Assembly: GCF_002174305.1 (NCBI RefSeq)
Contig: NZ_MIJB01000021.1
Coordinates: forward strand, 1-64,000
Source of the DNA: Aeromicrobium sp. PE09-221
GTDB taxonomy: Bacteria > Actinomycetota > Actinomycetes > Propionibacteriales > Nocardioidaceae
DNA: 64,000 nt
Reading direction: 5' to 3'
The position numbers and the translations under genes were made by a program. The notes beneath the pieces were generated by a model. It ran no database searches and was not told the DNA's origin. It worked only from the letters and a program-made list of their open reading frames with translations. Positions 60,118 through 64,000 of this stretch are shown here, in pieces; position 1 is the stretch's first letter, and every line of letters starts with the position of its first letter.

Positions 60118-61142
60118 TCGTCCGCTCCCAGGTGCGTCACCGCGGCAGCCGCGTCGATCCGCGTGGAGACCAGCCCGTTGTCCGCGAAGTAGTCCGCGAC
60201 CGCCTGCACGGTGGCGAGATCATCGTCGGTGACAAGCCGCTGCGGCTGGGTGTACCGCTGGACCTCGATATCGCGCTTCAGCGCATCCCCCTCGACCGCG
60301 GCCGGGCCCGAGTCCTGGAAGACGTTCTGGAACTTCTCGGGCTCCTCGCGGGCCTCCTCGGCCAGCTCGGCGAGCACCCGCTGGAATGTCCGCAAAGCCT
60401 CGGGATTCGCCTCGACGATCTCCTCGCGGGCGGCGAACATGTTCAGATCGTCATCGTCGACATCGGTATTCGTGACGATCGTGCGAGCACCGTTCGCAAC
60501 CGCCGCGGGATAGCCGCGGACGATCGCCCACCACGCATCGACGCTCCCGGAGGCGAGCGCTCCGGCGGCGTCCTGCGGGTTCAGGTAGACGCGCTCGACC
60601 TCGTCATGATCGATGCCCGCCTGGTCGAGGGCCTTCAGCAGCAGGTACTCGCCCCGGCCGCCCCGGTTGACCGCTACCTTGCGGCCGATGACCTCGTCGA
60701 TCGTCTCGATATCGCTGTCGCCGGGCACCACCAGCCCGTCGCCGATCGGGGCCTGGGGGTCGGTGGTGCGATCGGCCACGGAGAAGATCCTCAGGTCGTC
60801 GTTCTCGGCCAGATAGCCGATGACCGGGGAGATCGCGCCTTCGAGGACGTTGACGTCCCCGGACCGCAGCGCATCGATCGTGGCGGTGAACGAGGCGAAG
60901 GAGCCTCCCCATTCCACATCGGCACCGACCTCGTCCAGCTCCTCCTCCAGCACGCCCGTCTTCTTGGCATAGGCGAGGAGGCCGTTGTTGCCCGGATCGG
61001 CCAGTTTCAGCGTCACTCGCTCCCCATCACCGGACGAGGCGGCCGACCCTCCACCGCACGCGGCGAGCGGAACGAGAAGGGCAGCACTGACGAGGGCGGC
61101 GAGACGGCGGGCCCAGGCTCGCCTCGGCTGGGTGTTCGACAT
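60114..61142 (-). CDS. Lipoprotein substrate-binding protein, sulfonate/organosulfur type (SsuA-like)
   Basis: 342-residue binding protein. Signal peptide with lipobox LAAC (Cys29), Gly/Ser linker, then a two-lobe NMT1/SsuA-type fold: GVLEEELDEVGADVEWG, NVLEGAISPVIGYLA, VNRGGRGEYLLLKALDQAGI and GSVDAWWAIVRGYPA. GGGAG stands upstream of the ATG. It is the first gene of the import operon, and it faces the MarR-type gene with 110 bp between, which hold no further gene. Confidence 0.9.
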   Translation of the reverse strand: MSNTQPRRAWARRLAALVSAALLVPLAACGGGSAASSGDGERVTLKLADPGNNGLLAYAKKTGVLEEELDEVGADVEWGGSFASFTATIDALRSGDVNVLEGAISPVIGYLAENDDLRIFSVADRTTDPQAPIGDGLVVPGDSDIETIDEVIGRKVAVNRGGRGEYLLLKALDQAGIDHDEVERVYLNPQDAAGALASGSVDAWWAIVRGYPAAVANGARTIVTNTDVDDDDLNMFAAREEIVEANPEALRTFQRVLAELAEEAREEPEKFQNVFQDSGPAAVEGDALKRDIEVQRYTQPQRLVTDDDLATVQAVADYFADNGLVSTRIDAAAAVTHLGADE

Positions 61143-61252
61143 GAGGGGACTCCCGTGGATCGGATCGAGTGAGCCTCCACGATCGGCCCCGCTGATTCAT
61201 CACGTCGAGGTGATCACTATGCGAGATATCGCCGCACCGGGCGTCTGATGCT

Positions 61253-61738
61253 CTACGGGTCCTCAGCGAGCCGCCGATGACGCCCCACCACATCGTCGAC
61301 GAGGAATAACAGCTCGCGGAGGGTCACCATCTCGTCCTCGTCCAGCCGGCGCAGCAGCCGCGCCTCCACCTGCTCGACGGCGGCGTCGACCTGCGAGCGC
61401 AGATCGTCGCCCTCGACGGTGATGCCGACCAGGTGCCGGCGCCGGTCGACGGGGTCACGGCGGCGTTCGACCAGACCCCGTGATTCGAGCTTCTTCAAGA
61501 TCATGACCAGCGTATTGGCATCCACTCCGAGATGATGGCCGAGGCGCGCCTGTGTGAGCTCGCCGTGGCTGCGCAGCACCAGCAGCGCCGCGCCCTCGCG
61601 CGGGAGCAGACCGAGCGGCTCCATCGCCTCGGCGATCCACAGATCGGCCGTCTTGCCGATGGTGGCCAGCAGATAGCCAGGACTCGTGAACCGTGACTGC
61701 GCTGTCAGCCGGGCCAGCAGCGTGGGGCTCTGTTCCAT
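61253..61738 (-). CDS. MarR-family regulator of the organosulfur locus
   Basis: 161-residue MarR-type regulator: LTQARLGHHLGVDANTLVMI is the DNA-reading helix-turn-helix and ERRRDPVDRRRHLVGITVEG the wing. ATG 61736-61738 is preferred over GTG 61756, because the -10 TAGGGT is 7 nt before it and an ACCAGAC/GTCTGGT inverted repeat surrounds that promoter. It is head to head with the monooxygenase gene and just upstream of the ABC operon, so it probably controls both. Confidence 0.88.
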   Translation of the reverse strand: MEQSPTLLARLTAQSRFTSPGYLLATIGKTADLWIAEAMEPLGLLPREGAALLVLRSHGELTQARLGHHLGVDANTLVMILKKLESRGLVERRRDPVDRRRHLVGITVEGDDLRSQVDAAVEQVEARLLRRLDEDEMVTLRELLFLVDDVVGRHRRLAEDP

Positions 61739-61740
61739 GC

Positions 61741-61793
61741 ACCAGACCCTAACCACCGTCTGGTCCTGCTCACATGTCGAGACATGAATTCAT
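61741..61793. promoter_or_regulatory. Operator cluster between marR-type and monooxygenase genes
   Basis: Three inverted repeats in 53 bp: ACCAGAC (61741-61747) with GTCTGGT (61758-61764) around the marR -10; CATGTC-GA-GACATG (61773-61786), perfect; and ATGAATTCAT (61784-61793), perfect and overlapping the second. They fit autoregulation plus control of the divergent monooxygenase-desulfinase operon. Confidence 0.6.
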
Positions 61794-61838
61794 CCCGGCA
61801 TCGTGACGATCTACTGAGCCTCCGATCAAGGAGGACCC

Positions 61839-62921
61839 ATGGCCAAAGAAGCACTCTGGTACATCGTCCCGTCCGACGGCGCTTATCCGTGGGAGCCGGA
61901 GGGGCGGCGCGACGTGGACCTGGACTACCTGACCCAGCTCGCCGCGAGCATCGACTCGCTGCCCTACTCGGGCGCACTGTTCGCGACCGCCCACCACGAT
62001 GTGTGGGTGCTCGCGAGCGCACTCGCGGCGCGCACCCGTAAGCTCCGTCCGCTCGTCGCGGTCCACCCGGGTCTCATCTCACCGGTCCTGCTCGCCAAGA
62101 TGGCCCTCACCTTCGACGATCTCTTCGATGGCCGACTCATCATCAATGTCATCAACGGGGACTCCGCGACACTGCGCACCTTCGGCCTGGAGCTCGCCCA
62201 CGACGATCGCTACGCCCTCGCCCGCGAGTACTGGACGATCTTCAAGAGGCTCACAGCCGGTGAGATCGTGGACTTCGACGGTGAGCACTACGACATCCGG
62301 GGCGCGGGCTCGACCTTCGGAGCGCTGCAGCCGACCCAGAAGCCACACGTTCCGCTGTGGTTCGGCGGCTCGTCGGCCGCGGGTCTGGACCTCGCCGGCG
62401 AGGTCATCGACACCTATCTCTCCTGGGGAGAGCCGCCCGAGCAGCTCGTCTCGAAGATCGACGCGCTCCGGCAGCGAGCCGCCGATCACGGGCGCTCGAT
62501 CGAGTTCGGCCTGCGCGTGCACATCATCGCCCGCGATACGGAGCGGGAGGCCTGGGACTGGGCCGATCACCTCCTCCGGGTCACCAGCCCCCAGACCTTC
62601 TCCTGGCAGGCTTCACGCGGCCGCGACAGCGATTCGGTCGGCGCTCAACGTCAGCACGCCGGCCACGGCGGGCGGGTCCCCGACCACGCCCGGGATATCG
62701 AGGTCTCACCCAATCTGTGGCCCGGTTTCAGCCTCATCCGCCCCGGACCGGGTACCGCGATCGTCGGCTCGCACGCTCAGGTGATCGAACGCCTCCAGGA
62801 GTTCGAGGCACTCGGGGTCGACACCTTCATCCTCTCCGGCAATCCCCTGCTGGAGGAATCCCGGCACATCGCCGAGACCATCCTGCCCGCCCTCGACCTG
62901 CCCATCGGAGCCTCCGCATGA
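61839..62921 (+). CDS. SsuD-like FMN-dependent alkanesulfonate monooxygenase
   Basis: 360-residue flavin monooxygenase of the bacterial luciferase/SsuD group. Typical segments: LVAVHPGLISPVLLAKMALT, WGEPPEQLVSKIDALRQRAA, FGLRVHIIARDTEREAW, SPNLWPGFSLIRPGPGTAIV and LGVDTFILSG. SsuD cleaves sulfonates with reduced FMN to aldehyde and sulfite. The active-site region that holds a Cys in E. coli SsuD reads FATAHHDVWV here. AAGGAGG stands 6 nt before the ATG. The gene overlaps the desulfinase gene by ATGA. Confidence 0.9.
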   Translation: MAKEALWYIVPSDGAYPWEPEGRRDVDLDYLTQLAASIDSLPYSGALFATAHHDVWVLASALAARTRKLRPLVAVHPGLISPVLLAKMALTFDDLFDGRLIINVINGDSATLRTFGLELAHDDRYALAREYWTIFKRLTAGEIVDFDGEHYDIRGAGSTFGALQPTQKPHVPLWFGGSSAAGLDLAGEVIDTYLSWGEPPEQLVSKIDALRQRAADHGRSIEFGLRVHIIARDTEREAWDWADHLLRVTSPQTFSWQASRGRDSDSVGAQRQHAGHGGRVPDHARDIEVSPNLWPGFSLIRPGPGTAIVGSHAQVIERLQEFEALGVDTFILSGNPLLEESRHIAETILPALDLPIGASA

Positions 62922-63922
62922 CCGTGACCACCGTCGACACCCTCTGGTACACCCGCTGCCCTGTGCCTACCGCGAGCGGCGTCGCCCATCATCTCGGCTG
63001 GCTGACCGAGGAGTTCGCCGACCGAGGCATCGACCTGTCGATCCTGCAGGACGCGCCTCCGGAGATCGCGGGCCGGCACTTCGACCACCGACTTCCCGGT
63101 CTCATCCGCGAGGGCGGCAATGTTCCTGCGCTGGTCGCCCGCTCGGAGGGCTCGCCGACCCGACTCATCGGGTTGACCTGGATCGAGGAATGGCAGTCGA
63201 TCCTCACCCTGCCCGGCTCGGGGATCCGGTCCGCCGAGGATCTCGCCGGAGCACGCGTGGCGATCCCGGCCTGGGCTGCCACCAAGGCCGAGAGCTTCCC
63301 CCGGGCCATGGCACTGCACGGATTCGACGGCGCACTGCGGTCGGCCGGGCGTTCGCTGGAGGACGTCCGCCAGGTCGAGGTGTCCGGCCGTGTGGGCCGG
63401 GGCAGCTGGACCACCTCGGCGTGGCCCGGTATCGACGAGCTCGAACGCGGTGAGGTGGACGCGGTCTACGTGAAGGGAGGCCGTTCGCTCGAGGACGCCT
63501 CGCGGATCGGGGCCGTGGCCGCAGTCCGCCTCGACGACCTCGCCCCGGAGTTCCGGGTGAACAACGGGACACCCCGGCCCATCACGGTCCACGCGTCCCT
63601 GCTCGACGAGCACCCCGAACTCGTCGACGCCTTCCTTCGCCGCACCCTCGATGCCGCGGACTGGGCGCGGGAACATCCGCTCGAAGCGCGGGAGCTCATC
63701 GGTCGCGAGACCGGCGCGGGCGACGACGGCATACGTCGGGCCTATGGCGACACGCTGCACGTCTCCCTCGAGCCCACGCTGAGCGAGGAGCGCTTGGCGC
63801 TGCTCCAGCAGCAGCACGACTTCCTCGAACGGCACGGTTTCCTCGACGCCAGCATCCATCTCGCCGCCTGGGCCGACCCGCGGCCACTCCAGCGCGTCCG
63901 CGAGGAGCGGGGAGCGGCATGA
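62918..63922 (+). CDS. DszB-like sulfinate desulfinase
   Basis: 334-residue protein with the periplasmic-binding fold but no signal peptide, as in DszB (2'-hydroxybiphenyl-2-sulfinate desulfinase). The DszB active-site pattern is conserved: RCPVPTASG near the N-terminus (Cys14, for Cys27 of DszB), and HF-x4-P-x3-R-x-GG (His54, Arg64, Gly66-67, for His60, Arg70 and Gly72-73). This supports a cytoplasmic enzyme that releases sulfite from a sulfinate made by a flavin monooxygenase, rather than a binding protein. It is coupled to the SsuD-like gene and to a small ORF downstream. Confidence 0.78.
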   Translation: MTVTTVDTLWYTRCPVPTASGVAHHLGWLTEEFADRGIDLSILQDAPPEIAGRHFDHRLPGLIREGGNVPALVARSEGSPTRLIGLTWIEEWQSILTLPGSGIRSAEDLAGARVAIPAWAATKAESFPRAMALHGFDGALRSAGRSLEDVRQVEVSGRVGRGSWTTSAWPGIDELERGEVDAVYVKGGRSLEDASRIGAVAAVRLDDLAPEFRVNNGTPRPITVHASLLDEHPELVDAFLRRTLDAADWAREHPLEARELIGRETGAGDDGIRRAYGDTLHVSLEPTLSEERLALLQQQHDFLERHGFLDASIHLAAWADPRPLQRVREERGAA

Positions 63923-63996
63923 GCGAGCGAAACAACCACTCCATCTCATGCCGCCGCCGACCTACCATCTCTCTCCTCCAGGCGGTGGCGGCATGA
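63919..63996 (+). CDS. Short ORF between desulfinase and next (cut) gene
   Basis: A 25-codon ORF beginning MSERNNHSISCRRR overlaps the desulfinase stop (ATGA), and its own TGA overlaps another ATG at 63993 that opens a gene beyond the window. The last bases before the ATG (GGCGGTGGCGGC) closely match those before etfD (GGCGGTGACAGC), where another short ORF has the same layout. It may be a translated coupler or just spacing. Confidence 0.35.
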   Translation: MSERNNHSISCRRRPTISLLQAVAA

Positions 63997-64000
63997 GCGA

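Noticed and set aside
62918-63922. First reading of the DszB-like protein as an ABC substrate-binding protein
   Set aside because: No signal peptide or lipobox, and the Cys/His/Arg/Gly-Gly active-site pattern of DszB is kept; a binding-protein role remains only a fallback.
1-64000. tRNA, rRNA or replication origin
   Set aside because: I looked for tRNA T-loop and acceptor patterns, rRNA segments and DnaA-box clusters and recognised none; a tRNAscan or Rfam run would be needed to exclude them formally.

Overview
The window is chromosomal DNA from a high-GC, mycothiol-producing actinobacterium. Micrococcales is the best guess, but no rRNA gene is present to prove it. The case rests on mshA and a mycothiol-dependent formaldehyde dehydrogenase, the block mshA / ybjN-like / gpm / senX3 / regX3 (same order as the mycobacterial locus as I remember it), an EtfD-type Fe-S oxidoreductase, and many promoters whose -10 box ends 6-7 nt before the start codon (leaderless mRNAs). 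No tRNA, rRNA or CRISPR array was recognised.

Layout. 0-16.9 kb is mostly core: phosphate control (phoU, senX3-regX3), gpm, a 272-bp MITE-like element, mshA, a YeiH exporter with a divergent LysR gene, a BCCT transporter, an MFS pump with MarR, an ECF42-type sigma factor with its YCII-like partner, and typA. 17.0-26.9 kb is the main accessory island: a large LuxR-type ATPase regulator, then six tightly coupled genes for surface or exported proteins (a TasA-like protein, two RCC1 beta-propellers, a protein with an LPQTG motif near its N-terminus, a SipW-type signal peptidase that seems to start at CTG, and a big secreted/membrane protein). 26.9-30 kb is a ykoEDC thiamine-precursor transporter under a TPP riboswitch. 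30-41.4 kb holds GPP34, NUDIX-like and MFS genes, etfD with a small leader ORF, an FtsX-type ABC exporter and a NarL-type two-component system. 41.45-42.75 kb is a complete IS3-family element whose transposase is broken by a 5-bp duplication. 42.9-53.4 kb carries the pseudouridine catabolic pair, PH-domain membrane proteins, dcd, an SGNH hydrolase, a TSUP exporter, and the mycothiol/formaldehyde pair, ending in an NmrA-like pseudogene.

53.6-57.3 kb is a four-gene coupled operon (small GAT-like protein, acyl-CoA dehydrogenase-like, PIG-L deacetylase fused to a methyltransferase, glycosyltransferase) of unknown product, whose 3' end runs over a decayed response-regulator gene. 57.6-64 kb is an ACR3-like carrier followed by an organosulfur locus: an Ssu-type ABC transporter, a MarR regulator with an operator over its own promoter, an SsuD-like flavin monooxygenase and a cytoplasmic DszB-like sulfinate desulfinase that keeps the Cys/His/Arg active-site pattern.

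Two related sets of about 50-bp palindromic units sit in pairs or triples at four gene borders (13.2, 27.7, 30.0 and 42.8 kb) and share the same hairpin plan. Together with the MITE-like element and the IS they make up the repeat content of the window. The strongest candidates for undescribed biology are the SipW/TasA/RCC1/LPQTG export island and the DszB-like desulfurisation operon.
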